From: Nonomuraea glycinis
Lineage (GTDB): Bacteria > Actinomycetota > Actinomycetes > Streptosporangiales > Streptosporangiaceae
Direction of reading: 5' to 3'
Length of the DNA stretch: 64,000 bases
NCBI RefSeq assembly: GCF_014646515.1
Contig: NZ_BMNK01000002.1
Location: 269,988-333,987 of the forward strand
The position numbers and the translations under genes were made by a program. Position 1 is the stretch's first letter. Every line of letters begins with the position of its first letter. The notes beneath the pieces were generated by a model. The model was given only the letters and a program-made list of their open reading frames with translations. It searched no databases and was not told where the DNA came from. Shown here piece after piece: positions 36,015 to 46,147 of this stretch.

Positions 36015-36062
36015 CGGAGTGAGTATTCACTCTGGCCATTGACGGAGTGAGTACTCACTCCG
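36015..36062. promoter_or_regulatory. Two palindromic TetR-type operators
   Basis: CGGAGTGAGTACTCACTCCG at 36043-36062 is a perfect 20-bp palindrome, 12 bases before the TetR-type start. A second copy at 36016-36035 (GAGTGAGTATTCACTC core) has one mismatch. Position over the promoter implies autoregulation and possibly control of the divergent membrane protein gene. Confidence 0.75.
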
Positions 36063-36074
36063 TACCGTGAGCGT

Positions 36075-36680
36075 ATGAGCGACAAACCGACCCGGCGCAG
36101 AGCGCCGGGGATGAGTCCCGAGGAGCGGCGAGCCATGATCGTCGCTGCCGCCCTCCCCCTGGTCGCCGAGCACGGCACGGCCGTGACGACCAGCCAGATC
36201 GCCAGGGCCGCCGCCATCGGCGAGGCCACCATCTTCCGCGTGTTCAACGACAAGGAGGAGCTGTTGGACGCCTGCCTGGCCGAGGCGATCCAGCCGGACC
36301 ACGTGGTCAAGGAGATCGCCTCCATCCCCCTCGACCAGCCACTCGCGAGCAGGCTGGCCGAGACCGTCGAGGCACTCTCCGCCCACCTGGATCGGGTCGG
36401 CACCGTGATAGGCGCCCTGCACGCGGGCGGCCACGGCCGGGGCCGGCAGCGGGACCGCCCGCAGCCCGGCGGCCGGGAGGCCTCCATGCAGCTGATCAAG
36501 GACGCAGTGACCGACCTGATCGAGCCCGACGCGGAGTCGCTCCGCCTCCCTCCCGACCAGATAGCGACAATTTTCCTGTCGCTGCAGTATTCCCAGAGGC
36601 GAGGCGGCACGCCGAGCGACCTCCCCGTGCCGGACCTCGTCGAGGTGTTCCTGCACGGTGCGATGAAGCCCAGCACATGA
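36075..36680 (+). CDS. TetR-family transcriptional regulator
   Basis: 201 residues. N-terminal HTH: IVAAALPLVAEHGTAVTTSQ, IARAAAIGEATIFRVFNDKE, ELLDACL. The C-terminal ligand domain is not assignable. Two near-identical palindromes directly upstream are its probable operators. No efflux pump lies next to it; the divergent membrane/copper genes are the closest candidates for control. Confidence 0.9.
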   Translation: MSDKPTRRRAPGMSPEERRAMIVAAALPLVAEHGTAVTTSQIARAAAIGEATIFRVFNDKEELLDACLAEAIQPDHVVKEIASIPLDQPLASRLAETVEALSAHLDRVGTVIGALHAGGHGRGRQRDRPQPGGREASMQLIKDAVTDLIEPDAESLRLPPDQIATIFLSLQYSQRRGGTPSDLPVPDLVEVFLHGAMKPST

Positions 36681-36758
36681 AGCATTTTGCCGCCGGTCGG
36701 CCAGGGAGTGCTCCATAAGGCCCTGAGCCATCAAGGGCCGGCGGCATAATGACACGCA

Positions 36759-37520
36759 ATGCCGAAATATGCGGAACTCTCGACATATGCGGGGGCGATC
36801 GCGCCGGTCATCGGTGCGGTCCACGTCAACGTGCACGCCGCCGCCCGCGCGGTCGGCAGAGAGCTCAGCGGAGCCCCGGACCCGTCCCCCGGCTTCCTGA
36901 ACGACCTCCGTTTCACCCTCCCACTCCGCCCCCTCACCCGCGCCGCGCTCGCCGCCGTCTACAGGTACGGCACCGCCGACGAACGCGAGAGCATCATCCA
37001 GGAGCACCTGGAGCAGGGCACCCTGACCGAGGACCCCGACGGCCTGCTGCACGCGACGGCTCACGGCCTGGAGATCATCCACAGCCTGTACGGCCTGCAC
37101 GCCGCCGCCGTCGAGCGCATCTGGCCCGACCACGACGTCCCCGCACTGGCCACCCTCGCGCGCAGCGTGCTCACCCGGGCCCAGCAGGACCTGTCGACGA
37201 CCGTCCACCCCTCCGGCCACTCGGCGGAGGCGGTGGGCGGTGCGTTCGCGGTGGTGGTGCCGCCGTACGAGCCGCTGGACGCCCCGCCGGGAGTGCTGCT
37301 GTTCAACCGGCTCGCCGCCCTGCGCTACCACCGCGCGGACGCGCACGCCGCGGCCTGGCAGGAAGCGGGCCTGTCGGTGGCCGACATCGTCGCCCTGAAG
37401 CGCGGCCCGGTACGCGAACGCATCGAGGCAAGGACGAACCAGCGCGCCGCCCGCCCGTACAGGATCCTCTCGGAGGCGGAGCGCGCGCGGTTGTACGACG
37501 GGTTGCTTCGCCTGGTGTGA
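36759..37520 (+). CDS. SCO6745-like protein, unknown function
   Basis: 253 residues, mostly helical, no signal or membrane segment. It has the look of the actinobacterial SCO6745 family (a winged-helix-like protein of about 250-290 residues): RPLTRAALAAVYRYGTADER, ATAHGLEIIHSLYGLHAAAV and LFNRLAALRYHRADAHAAAW. Monocistronic. No catalytic residues can be pointed to. Confidence 0.65.
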   Translation: MPKYAELSTYAGAIAPVIGAVHVNVHAAARAVGRELSGAPDPSPGFLNDLRFTLPLRPLTRAALAAVYRYGTADERESIIQEHLEQGTLTEDPDGLLHATAHGLEIIHSLYGLHAAAVERIWPDHDVPALATLARSVLTRAQQDLSTTVHPSGHSAEAVGGAFAVVVPPYEPLDAPPGVLLFNRLAALRYHRADAHAAAWQEAGLSVADIVALKRGPVRERIEARTNQRAARPYRILSEAERARLYDGLLRLV

Positions 37521-37585
37521 GGGGAGGACGACTTGGGCATAGTTCGCAAATTGCCACCTCCCGGTAAGCAGCAAAGAAGCGCACT

Positions 37586-38137
37586 ATGGTCAAGTACCTC
37601 TACGAGGAGAGTGTGGTGGATCAGGACCTGCCCAGTGGCGCGCGATTGATCGTGGGAGTGGACGAGTCCCCGGCCGCGCGCTGGGCGCTGGCCTGGGCCA
37701 TCGGCGCGGCGCGGCTGCACCGCATGGCGCTGGTCGCGGTGCACGTCAGCCGGGCGCCCGTGCACCCCTTCCCTGAGGCGCTGCCCGTGCAGCACGCCAT
37801 CAGGCAGGGGGAGGAGGATCGCTGCGGCGAGGTGGTGGCGCGGGCGTTCGAGGACGTGGCGGGCGGGGTGCCCGACGACCTCACCACCGCCGCGGTCGCG
37901 CGAGTCGGCGATCCCGGCTATCACCTGGTCGACCTGGCCCGCGACGGCGACCTGCTGGTGCTCGGCCGGGGGCGGCGTGGGCTGGTCAGCCGCCTGTTCC
38001 TGCCTTCGACGTCCATGTACTGCGCACGGCACGCGCGGGCCACGGTGGTGATCGTGCGCCAGCCGGTGCCGCCGGACGACCCGCAGTTCTCAGGTGAGCG
38101 GGCCCGGCGGTTCTGGGGTCGCCGGCATTATCAGTGA
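37586..38137 (+). CDS. Universal stress protein (UspA family)
   Basis: 183 residues, one Usp domain: LIVGVDESPAARWALAWAIG at the N-terminus and the nucleotide-binding end LLVLGRGRRGLVSRLFL ... TVVIV. The usual G-2X-G-9X-G(S/T) motif is approximated by GRGRRGLVSRLFLPSTS, so ATP binding is plausible. The last 48 bases overlap the 3' end of the convergent MocR-type gene. Confidence 0.85.
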   Translation: MVKYLYEESVVDQDLPSGARLIVGVDESPAARWALAWAIGAARLHRMALVAVHVSRAPVHPFPEALPVQHAIRQGEEDRCGEVVARAFEDVAGGVPDDLTTAAVARVGDPGYHLVDLARDGDLLVLGRGRRGLVSRLFLPSTSMYCARHARATVVIVRQPVPPDDPQFSGERARRFWGRRHYQ

Positions 38138-39514
38138 CTTTCTGAGCAGTTCGAGGCCGCCGGGGATGGCGCTCTGCCCGATCGCGCCGTAGCCGATGAC
38201 CAGGCCGCGCTGGGCCGGGCTTTCGCCGCAGTAGGCGTCGAGCCGCTCGACGCCGAGGCCGGGCCGCTGCCGTACCGCGACGCCGGGCGCGAGCCGGGCG
38301 CACAGGTGCAGGCCGGCCGCGGAGGGCACCAGGCGCAGCCGGTCCTCGCCGGACAGGGTGCCGGCGATCAGCGCGTGCCGGGCGGCGTACACCCGGGTGG
38401 CCTTCCTGATGTGCCTGGCCAGCAGGCCCTCGTCGATGAACCTGGCCAGCGCCGCCTGCGTCGGCAGCTCGCCGTGCCAGTCGGAGATCCGCTTGGCGGC
38501 CGTCAGCGTGGGCCCGAGCGAGGCCGGCGCGACCAGGAAGCCGAGCCGGAGCATGGGCAGCAGGGTCTTGGAGAAGGAGCCCACGTAGATCACCCGGCCG
38601 GCCCGGTCCAGGCTCTGCAGCGGCTCCAGCGGGCGATCGCCGAAGCGGAACTCGCTGTCGTAGTCGTCCTCGATCACCACCGCGTTCCGCCGCTCGGCCC
38701 ACGCCAGCAGCGCCGCCCGGCGGGCCAGCGACATGGGCGTGCCCAGCGGGAACTGGTGCGACGGCGTGACGTACACCAGCCGCGCGGCACCCGGAATGGC
38801 GGAGACGTCCAGTCCCTCCCCGTCCACGGGCACCCCCACGACCCGCGCGCCGAGCGAGCGGAACAGCAGCCGCGCGGGCGGGTAGCCGGGCTCCTCCACG
38901 GCCACGCAGGCGCCGGGCTCGATCAGCACCCGGCCCACCAGGTCCAGCGCCTGCTGCGCGCCGTTGGTGATGAGCACGTCCCCGGCGCCGGCGTGCACGG
39001 ACCGGCTGACCCCGATGTGCCGGGCGATGGCCTCCCGCAGGCCCTCGTGCCCCGACGGGTCGCCGTAGCCCCCGACGCCGCGCCGCAGCTCGCGGCTCAC
39101 CAGCCGCCGCCAGCTCTCCATCGGGAACAGCTCCGCGTCGGGCACGCCGACGCGGAAGTCGTACGCCTGCATGGTCGACCCGTCCGGGCGGGCCGGGCCG
39201 GAGGGGCCGCCGGTGATGGACTCCCACACGGCGCGGGGCCGTACGACACCCTTGGGGGCGGCTCTGCCGCGCACCGGCTCGGCCGACACGTACGTGCCCG
39301 CGCCCGCGCGGCCGACCAGGAAGCCGTCGGCGACCAGCCGGTCGTAGGCGACGGCGACGGTGTTGCGTGAGACGGCCAGCCGCCGGGCCAGCTCCCGCGT
39401 CGGCGGCAGCCGCTCGCCCGACCTGAGCCGCCCGTCCAGGACCGCCTCCAGGAGCTGGCGGTAGATCTGCGCCGTCAGGTCACCCCGCCCCGACAGGGTC
39501 ACGTGTACGTCCAT
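38090..39514 (-). CDS. MocR/PdxR-family regulator (GntR HTH plus aminotransferase-like domain)
   Basis: 474 residues. N-terminal GntR winged helix (IYRQLLEAVLDGRLRSGERL, LAVSRNTVAVAYDRLVADGF), then a fold-type I PLP domain with the cofactor-binding lysine in YVGSFSKTLLPMLRLGFLVA and DDYDSEFRFGDRPLEPLQ. Such regulators sense PLP or amino acids. The divergent neighbour is an AhpD-like gene, a combination often seen in actinomycetes, so it probably controls that gene through the 68-base spacer. Confidence 0.92.
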   Translation of the reverse strand: MDVHVTLSGRGDLTAQIYRQLLEAVLDGRLRSGERLPPTRELARRLAVSRNTVAVAYDRLVADGFLVGRAGAGTYVSAEPVRGRAAPKGVVRPRAVWESITGGPSGPARPDGSTMQAYDFRVGVPDAELFPMESWRRLVSRELRRGVGGYGDPSGHEGLREAIARHIGVSRSVHAGAGDVLITNGAQQALDLVGRVLIEPGACVAVEEPGYPPARLLFRSLGARVVGVPVDGEGLDVSAIPGAARLVYVTPSHQFPLGTPMSLARRAALLAWAERRNAVVIEDDYDSEFRFGDRPLEPLQSLDRAGRVIYVGSFSKTLLPMLRLGFLVAPASLGPTLTAAKRISDWHGELPTQAALARFIDEGLLARHIRKATRVYAARHALIAGTLSGEDRLRLVPSAAGLHLCARLAPGVAVRQRPGLGVERLDAYCGESPAQRGLVIGYGAIGQSAIPGGLELLRKSLIMPATPEPPGPLT

Positions 39515-39582
39515 CTTGGCCCAATCATTTAGCCGGAAATTGGAGCTTATATCGGGACAAGCTCCGGCCTAACGTGGGCGGC

Positions 39583-40032
39583 ATGACGGAACGAATGAAC
39601 CTGGGCAAGCTCGCCGGCGACGCCTACAAGGCGATGGCCGGACTCGACCGATTCGTGAGCGCGAGCACCCTCCCCAAGCCCCTGCTGGAGCTGGTACGGC
39701 TGCGCGCCAGCCAGATCAACGGCTGCGTCTACTGCGTGGACTCGCACAGCTCCGACGCCAAGCGGGCGGGGGAGAGCGACGCGCGGCTGCACGCCGTGGC
39801 GGTGTGGCAGGAGGCCCCCTTCTTCACCGCCCAGGAGCGCGCGGCCCTGGCCTTCACCGAGGCCGCGACCCGGCTGTCCACCGGCGACGTGACCGACGAG
39901 ATCTGGCAGCAGGCCGCCGAGCACTTCACCGAGAAAGAACTGGCCGCCCTGGTGGTCGCCCTGGCCACCATCAACGCCTGGAACCGGATGGGCGTGTCGA
40001 CCAGGATGACCCCGGAGTCCTACCAGGCCTGA
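39583..40032 (+). CDS. AhpD-like carboxymuconolactone decarboxylase-family protein
   Basis: 149 residues. Contains the catalytic redox pair in NGCVYCVDSHSSDAKRAG, the CxxC-x3-H of AhpD-type alkylhydroperoxidases, and the helical body (LLELVRLRASQ; LAALVVALATINAWNR). Start at ATG 39583; no Shine-Dalgarno is obvious, so the message may be nearly leaderless. Divergent from the MocR regulator. Confidence 0.85.
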   Translation: MTERMNLGKLAGDAYKAMAGLDRFVSASTLPKPLLELVRLRASQINGCVYCVDSHSSDAKRAGESDARLHAVAVWQEAPFFTAQERAALAFTEAATRLSTGDVTDEIWQQAAEHFTEKELAALVVALATINAWNRMGVSTRMTPESYQA

Positions 40033-40065
40033 ACGGCCGGCGCCTTCCCGCGCCGGCCGTGCTGG

Positions 40066-40096
40066 GTCACTTGAAGCTCGGTCACTTGAAGCTCGG

Positions 40097-40110
<14 letters not shown>
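40066..40110. repeat. 15-bp tandem repeat at the end of the copper ATPase gene
   Basis: Three units of GGTCACTTGAAGCTC (the last diverging) at and just past the copA stop codon. Each unit repeats the terminal Phe-Lys-stop sequence, so loss of the first stop would not extend the protein. Confidence 0.8.
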
Positions 40111-42289
<2,179 letters not shown>

Positions 42290-42370
42290 CACCTCTCCTT
42301 TCCCTCGTCCGTTTCCTGCGCGCTGGACTTGTTTGTCTGGGCTTGTTCTCAGTGGGTGTGGGCCGGTTTT

Positions 42371-43426
42371 TCAGTGCGTGCGAGCCGGTGCCTGCTCGGC
42401 CGTTGCCGTGAAGCTCGCCGTACGGACGTCGCCGCCGTGCTGGAAGTCCAGGAACAGACGGTAGTCGCCCACACTGGGCACCTCGGCGTAAAACGTGATC
42501 TCCGGGCCCGGCGTGGTCCTGCCGTCGCCCGGCTCGCCGTCCGGGTGGACGTGCAGGTAGGCCAGGTCGCCCGCGCGCAGCGCCACCAGGTGGCCGTAGG
42601 CGCCCAGGTAGGGCTGCAGGTCCTTGACCGGCTTGCCGTCCTTGGTGACCTTGAGGGTGAGCTTGCTCGCGTGGCCGGGCTCCAGCTCCCCGTCGAGGGT
42701 CACTGTGTAGTCGCCCACCTTGGCGGTGCGGCCGGCCTGCGGCAGCGCCTTCGGCTCGTAGTCGCCGGGGGCCTGTAGGTCCACGCCCAGGGTCAGCGTG
42801 TCGGCGCCCGTGGGGGCGAAGTCGGCGAAGGCTCGGTAGGCGCCGGGCTCGGGCAGCTCCAGCTTGACCGACCAGACGCCGTTCTGGCCGAGCGTCGGGT
42901 GCAGGTGCTGGAAGCTGGTCAGGTCGCGGGAGGCGACGATGAAGTGGAGCTTCTTCTCGTGCGCCACGTCGTACTCGGTGACGGGCTTGCCGTCGGGGCC
43001 GGTGATGTTGAAGCGGAAGTCCTTGCCGGGCTTGGTGAGGGGGGTGAGCGTGTAGCCGTTCTGGGAGACCTGGAGCCCTCCGGGGGTATCACTCTCGTTG
43101 TGCGCCGCCTCGCCGTGCCCGCCGTGCCCGCCGTGCTCGCCCTGCTCGTCGCGCTCGCCGTTCTCGTCGGCGTGTCCGGCCGTGGTGTCGTGCGCGGTGC
43201 CGGTTGCGGAGTCCTTGTCCGCCGGCGCGGCCATGTCGGCGTGGCTCTTCGGGCCCGCCGTGACCTGCCCGGGCGGTACCGTGGCCTGCCCAGCGGGACC
43301 CGTGGCCTGCCGGGTCGGACCCGCGGCGGGTCCGACCTGGCCCAACGCGCTCCCGGCCCCCAGCGCCCCGGCGAAGATCACTGCCAGTCCGGCGCCGTAC
43401 AGCCCGAGGCGTGCGGCCGTGTTCAT
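42371..43426 (-). CDS. Secreted His-rich protein of the copper operon
   Basis: 351 residues. Signal peptide (LGLYGAGLAVIFAGALGAGS), then a low-complexity Gly/Pro/Thr-rich stretch with a His/Gly run (GEHGGHGGHGEAAH), then two Ig-like or cupredoxin-like beta domains (YTLTPLTKPGKDFRFNITGP; KKLHFIVASRDLTSFQHLHP; LVALRAGDLAYLHVHPDGEP) with LH-H-P clusters that suit copper binding. Start overlaps the stop of copZ by four bases. Likely an extracellular copper buffer; I know it only as a common neighbour of copA in actinomycetes. Confidence 0.75.
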   Translation of the reverse strand: MNTAARLGLYGAGLAVIFAGALGAGSALGQVGPAAGPTRQATGPAGQATVPPGQVTAGPKSHADMAAPADKDSATGTAHDTTAGHADENGERDEQGEHGGHGGHGEAAHNESDTPGGLQVSQNGYTLTPLTKPGKDFRFNITGPDGKPVTEYDVAHEKKLHFIVASRDLTSFQHLHPTLGQNGVWSVKLELPEPGAYRAFADFAPTGADTLTLGVDLQAPGDYEPKALPQAGRTAKVGDYTVTLDGELEPGHASKLTLKVTKDGKPVKDLQPYLGAYGHLVALRAGDLAYLHVHPDGEPGDGRTTPGPEITFYAEVPSVGDYRLFLDFQHGGDVRTASFTATAEQAPARTH

Positions 43427-43635
43427 GAGACGCCGACCAACTCATAGCCGGCTTCCTGCACGGCGGCGCTGATCCGCTCCTGGTCCACAGGGCTCTCGCT
43501 CACCACGGTCAGCGCGCCGCTCGCCAGGTCCACCTCAACGGACGTGACCCCCGAGACCTCGGTGACCTCCTCCTTGACCGAACTCACGCAGTGGCCGCAG
43601 GTCATGCCCTTGACGGTGTAGGTGGCGGTGCTCAT
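43423..43635 (-). CDS. copZ: Copper chaperone with heavy-metal-associated domain
   Basis: 70 residues, a single HMA ferredoxin-like domain with metal motif GMTCGHC at residues 9-15. ATG 43635 has AAGGAG upstream, so the longer in-frame version starting at 43683 is rejected. First gene of the leftward copper operon, immediately downstream of a CsoR-type box. Hands Cu(I) to CopA. Confidence 0.92.
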   Translation of the reverse strand: MSTATYTVKGMTCGHCVSSVKEEVTEVSGVTSVEVDLASGALTVVSESPVDQERISAAVQEAGYELVGVS

Positions 43636-43685
43636 GGGTGGCTCCTTCAGATGGCCGTATTCTTGCTCTATCGAGTCTAACACCG

Positions 43686-43700
43686 TACCCCCCTAGGGTA
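43686..43700. promoter_or_regulatory. CsoR-type copper operator upstream of copZ
   Basis: TACCCCCCTAGGGTA, the pseudo-palindrome bound by CsoR-family repressors, about 50 bases upstream of the copZ start. No csoR gene is in the window, so the regulator is encoded elsewhere. Confidence 0.75.
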
Positions 43701-43805
43701 TTCTTCCAGGGCTGGAAACGCCGCCCTCCCTCTTTCTTGTACGGCTGGAAGAGGTGTGTGGATCAATCCTTTGCTTCGCCCGCCGCTGTCGTGCGTCGCT
43801 GATTT

Positions 43806-43822
43806 ATACCCCTAGGGGGTAC
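43806..43822. promoter_or_regulatory. Second CsoR-type operator
   Basis: ATACCCCTAGGGGGTAC is an even better CsoR-type palindrome, 120 bases from the first. It sits upstream of a short Cys-rich open frame on the + strand (43853-44011), which may thus be copper-controlled, or it may add to regulation of copZ. Confidence 0.7.
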
Positions 43823-43852
43823 ATCTGGGAACATAACTTACCGGGAGGGGGT

Positions 43853-44011
43853 ATGTCCACACCCTTCGCCCGCGCGCACTCAGCCGCGACATGCGGCATG
43901 ATCCAAGATGGGCCGGGCACATGCTGTCCCACCTGGGACTGTTGGCCCGTTCTCGAACAATCCGTACATCTGGTTCTGGCAAACACCAGGACCGCAGCCA
44001 TCCCTTGCTAG
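43853..44011 (+). CDS. Possible 52-residue Cys-rich peptide behind a CsoR-type box
   Basis: Short open frame starting MSTPFARAHSAATCG with five Cys, including GTCCPTWDC, and a GGGAGGGGG sequence just before the ATG. The spacing to the ATG is short. A copper-inducible metal-binding peptide is conceivable because a strong CsoR-type palindrome lies 31 bases upstream. There is no homology I can cite and codon bias is not decisive, so this is a tentative gene. Confidence 0.3.
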   Translation: MSTPFARAHSAATCGMIQDGPGTCCPTWDCWPVLEQSVHLVLANTRTAAIPC

Positions 44012-44075
44012 GCTGCTTGTCAACCGTTGGGTCTCACCCCGGCAGGTGAGACCGTCGAAGAAGTGGGGTCACACC

Positions 44076-44195
44076 GTGAAGAAGCTGCTCGTTCTGGCGC
44101 TGGTCGCCCTCGGGGGGTTGCTGGTCTGGCGTAAGGTACAGGCCGACCGCGCCGAGCTCGATCTCTGGACCGAGGCAACCGGTAGCGAGAACTAA
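44076..44195 (+). CDS. DLW-39 family membrane peptide
   Basis: 39 residues, GTG start, one N-terminal membrane helix (LLVLALVALGGLLVW) followed by KVQADRAELDLWTEAT with the DLW motif that names this conserved actinobacterial family of exactly this length. Function unknown. Close to a tRNA-Ala gene, as is common for the family. Confidence 0.9.
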   Translation: MKKLLVLALVALGGLLVWRKVQADRAELDLWTEATGSEN

Positions 44196-44210
44196 CCGAC
44201 CGGCGAGGCG

Positions 44211-44939
44211 ATGAGTGACGTCGTCCCCATCAAGCTGGTGTGCCTGGACCTGGCAGGCACGACGGTCGGTGACATCGCCATGGTCGAGCGCGCTTTCGCC
44301 GAGGCGATCGCCACCCAGGGCATAGTTCCCGGGACCGGAGCGTACGCACGAGCCATGGTTCACGTGCACCGGTCCCGGGGCCTCCCCACCATCGACGTGT
44401 TCCGCGGCATCTTCCCCGAGGACGAAGCCCAGGCCCAGGCGGCCAACCTGACCTTCGAACGCTCCTACGAGGGTCTGCTGGAGCGGACGGGCCTCGTAGC
44501 CATGCCCGGAGTCCTCGAAGTCTTCGACAAACTCCGCGGCTCCGGCATCCACCTCGCCTTGATCACCGGCTTCAGCCGCACCACCCTGAGCCGCGTCCTC
44601 AGCGTTCTCGCCTGGCACGACCAGATCGACCTGGCCATCTGCCCCGAAGACGCGGGCGGCCGTGGCCGCCCCTGGCCCGACATGGTGCTGCACGCCGTGC
44701 TCCGTCTCGCGATCGACGATGTCCGGCGGGTGGCGGTGGTGGGCGACGCCGAGAGCGACATGCGCTGCGGCCGCAGCGCCGGCGCCGCGATCGTCGCGGG
44801 GGTGATGACCGGCGTGCACAGCCGCGAGCGCCTCCTCCAGGGAGGCGCGACCCACATCATCGACTCGATCGCCAACCTCCCTGAGCTGATCCTCAGCGAG
44901 CGAACAGGAACGACACGGATGCCTGCGGAGGACGGGTAA
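44211..44939 (+). CDS. HAD-superfamily phosphonatase-like hydrolase
   Basis: 242 residues. The nucleophile motif is CLDLAGTTVGD, as in phosphonatase-like hydrolases; motif II is seen in LALITGFSR and motif III/IV in AVVGDAESDMRCGRSAGA. A C1-type cap (about residues 15-95) covers the active site. True phosphonoacetaldehyde hydrolase needs a Schiff-base lysine in the cap, which I cannot place here, so the substrate remains open. It ends 17 bases before the tRNA gene. Confidence 0.85.
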   Translation: MSDVVPIKLVCLDLAGTTVGDIAMVERAFAEAIATQGIVPGTGAYARAMVHVHRSRGLPTIDVFRGIFPEDEAQAQAANLTFERSYEGLLERTGLVAMPGVLEVFDKLRGSGIHLALITGFSRTTLSRVLSVLAWHDQIDLAICPEDAGGRGRPWPDMVLHAVLRLAIDDVRRVAVVGDAESDMRCGRSAGAAIVAGVMTGVHSRERLLQGGATHIIDSIANLPELILSERTGTTRMPAEDG

Positions 44940-44956
44940 GCTATCTTCGTCTCGAA

Positions 44957-45032
44957 GGGGCCTTAGCTCAGTTGGCAGAGCGCCTGCTTTGCAAGCAGGA
45001 AGTCAGGAGTTCGAATCTCCTAGGCTCCACCA
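44957..45032 (+). tRNA. tRNA-Ala (anticodon UGC), with encoded CCA
   Basis: 76 bases. Acceptor GGGGCCT pairs with AGGCTCC (one G-T), D arm AGCTCAGTTGGCAGAGC, anticodon stem-loop CCTGCTTTGCAAGCAGG with anticodon TGC, T arm AGGAGTTCGAATCTCC, discriminator A and CCA. The gene is the attachment site of the island to its right; the 3' half from 44988 is repeated at four more places. Confidence 0.97.
44988..45032 (+). other. attL: 3' half of tRNA-Ala, left border of the island
   Basis: 45 bases from the anticodon loop to CCA. Near-identical copies lie at 55541, 56736, 60522 and 61771. As in pSAM2-type elements, integration restores the tRNA 3' end. Confidence 0.9.
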
Positions 45033-45036
45033 GGTA

Positions 45037-45071
45037 GAACACCCCGCCACTGATCTTGTGACGGGGTGTTC
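45037..45071. terminator. Hairpin directly after the tRNA in the element's left end
   Basis: GAACACCCCG and CGGGGTGTTC arms with further pairing (CAC/GTG) make a strong stem-loop. It could end the leftward integrase transcript or the tRNA transcript. The same left-end sequence, slightly diverged, follows the att copy at 60522-60566. Confidence 0.6.
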
Positions 45072-45088
45072 GGGCCATTAACGGGCCA

Positions 45089-45208
45089 TTAGCCATCCTG
45101 GTCCAGCCTCTTTCTCTCGGCCTCCACACGAGCGCTGAGCGCATCCGCGATCCGCTGGTCAGCGTCCTTGGTCGCGTGCTGGTAAATGAGCGCAGCCCGA
45201 TCGCTGTG
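45089..45208 (-). pseudogene. C-terminal remnant of a tyrosine integrase
   Basis: The last 39 codons of an AICE-type integrase: HSDRAALIYQHATKDADQRI, then ADALSARVEAERKRLDQDG and a TAA. In intact enzymes this follows the catalytic LGHSS...Y region; RAALIYQHAT contains the tail including the nucleophile-Tyr segment. Everything upstream is missing and is replaced by repSA sequence in another frame at about 45209-45222. Its location next to attL is where the int gene of pSAM2-like elements sits. Confidence 0.85.
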
Positions 45209-45971
45209 GTGCGGCGAAGTACTGCACGTCATAGCCCGCGACCCGGCGCAGGTTCTGCACGAATCGATCGACGAGCTTGGAGAAGTGCAGCGCGTCCCGA
45301 GCCGCGCGCCGGTAGTCATAGGTGTTCGGATCGACGGGTGCGCCGTCACGGACCTTGCCATAGCTGGGCAGGGTGAGCGTGACGAACAGCGACGGCCGAT
45401 AGACCTTGCCATCGGAGCCGGTGAAGGTGCGTCCAAGAGTGGTGGCCGCCATCTTCCGCTTGGGCAGGTCCGGAGCGTCCTGCCGACGCCGGGTCGATCG
45501 GGTGCGCTTGGGCACCGCGGATCCGGTGACGCTGCCCCGCATCCCAGCCGCGTTGATCTCCTCGTCCAGGCTCGCGAGAACGGCGTCCAGGTCAGTGGCG
45601 CCGTCGCCGGCCTGCTCGGCGGCATCACGCTTGGCCTGCATGTCGGCGCGGAACTCGACCAATCGGCGCTGTTCCTCGCTGGCCTCGTCCGGGGTGATGG
45701 CCGGTTCGGTGTCGAGGTGCCAGCCCTCGCGGCACTGGGCCATGCGGAGCTGCCGGTTGCGCTTGGCGCAGGGAGGGCACTTGCTGTCCAGGGTGGAACC
45801 GCATGGCACGTCGATGATCTCGGAGGTACCGGTGACGGTGTCGAGTCGCCGCAGCGGGATGGGCCGGATGCAGACGCCGTGGAGCTTGGCGACCTCTTCG
45901 AGCACGTCCCGGGCCATCGGCATGGCTTGGCGGACGGCCCGGGGAAGTGCACGGTCGTGCGCATGGGTCAT
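45209..45971 (-). pseudogene. RepSA-type replication initiator, 3' truncated
   Basis: About 250 residues of the N-terminal part of an AICE rolling-circle-type initiator: Cys-rich CGSTLDSKCPPCAKRNRQ, then GREW-like CREGWHLD, and the core PSLFVTLTLPSYGKVRDGAP with GYDVQYFA at the break. Normal RepSA proteins are about 450-550 residues and continue with a VEPQRRLAPHLH-type histidine motif, which is absent. The frame runs into the fused integrase DNA out of frame and stops at 45159. ATG 45971 overlaps the stop of a small upstream gene. It probably cannot initiate replication. Confidence 0.85.
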
Positions 45972-46117
45972 GTGAACCTCCCTTCGTTGACGTCAAGGAC
46001 GATGAGCGCGATCTGGCCGCAGGCGCGGCACTCGACCAGGGCGCGGACCGGGTCGAGCCAGAGAGCGTTCACGGTGTGGCAGGTGGCGCAGCGCAGCTCT
46101 TCCAGCAGCTCACGCAT
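45968..46117 (-). CDS. Small AICE zinc-ribbon protein
   Basis: 49 residues: MRELLEELRCATCHTVNALW and a second pair ECRACGQIALIV, i.e. CxxC-x17-CxxC, a likely zinc ribbon. Stop overlaps the repSA start (ATGA). Between traSA and repSA such small genes are usual in this element type. Role unknown. Confidence 0.7.
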   Translation of the reverse strand: MRELLEELRCATCHTVNALWLDPVRALVECRACGQIALIVLDVNEGRFT

Positions 46118-46147
46118 CAGAACTCACCCCCAGGTCGGCGCAGATCC

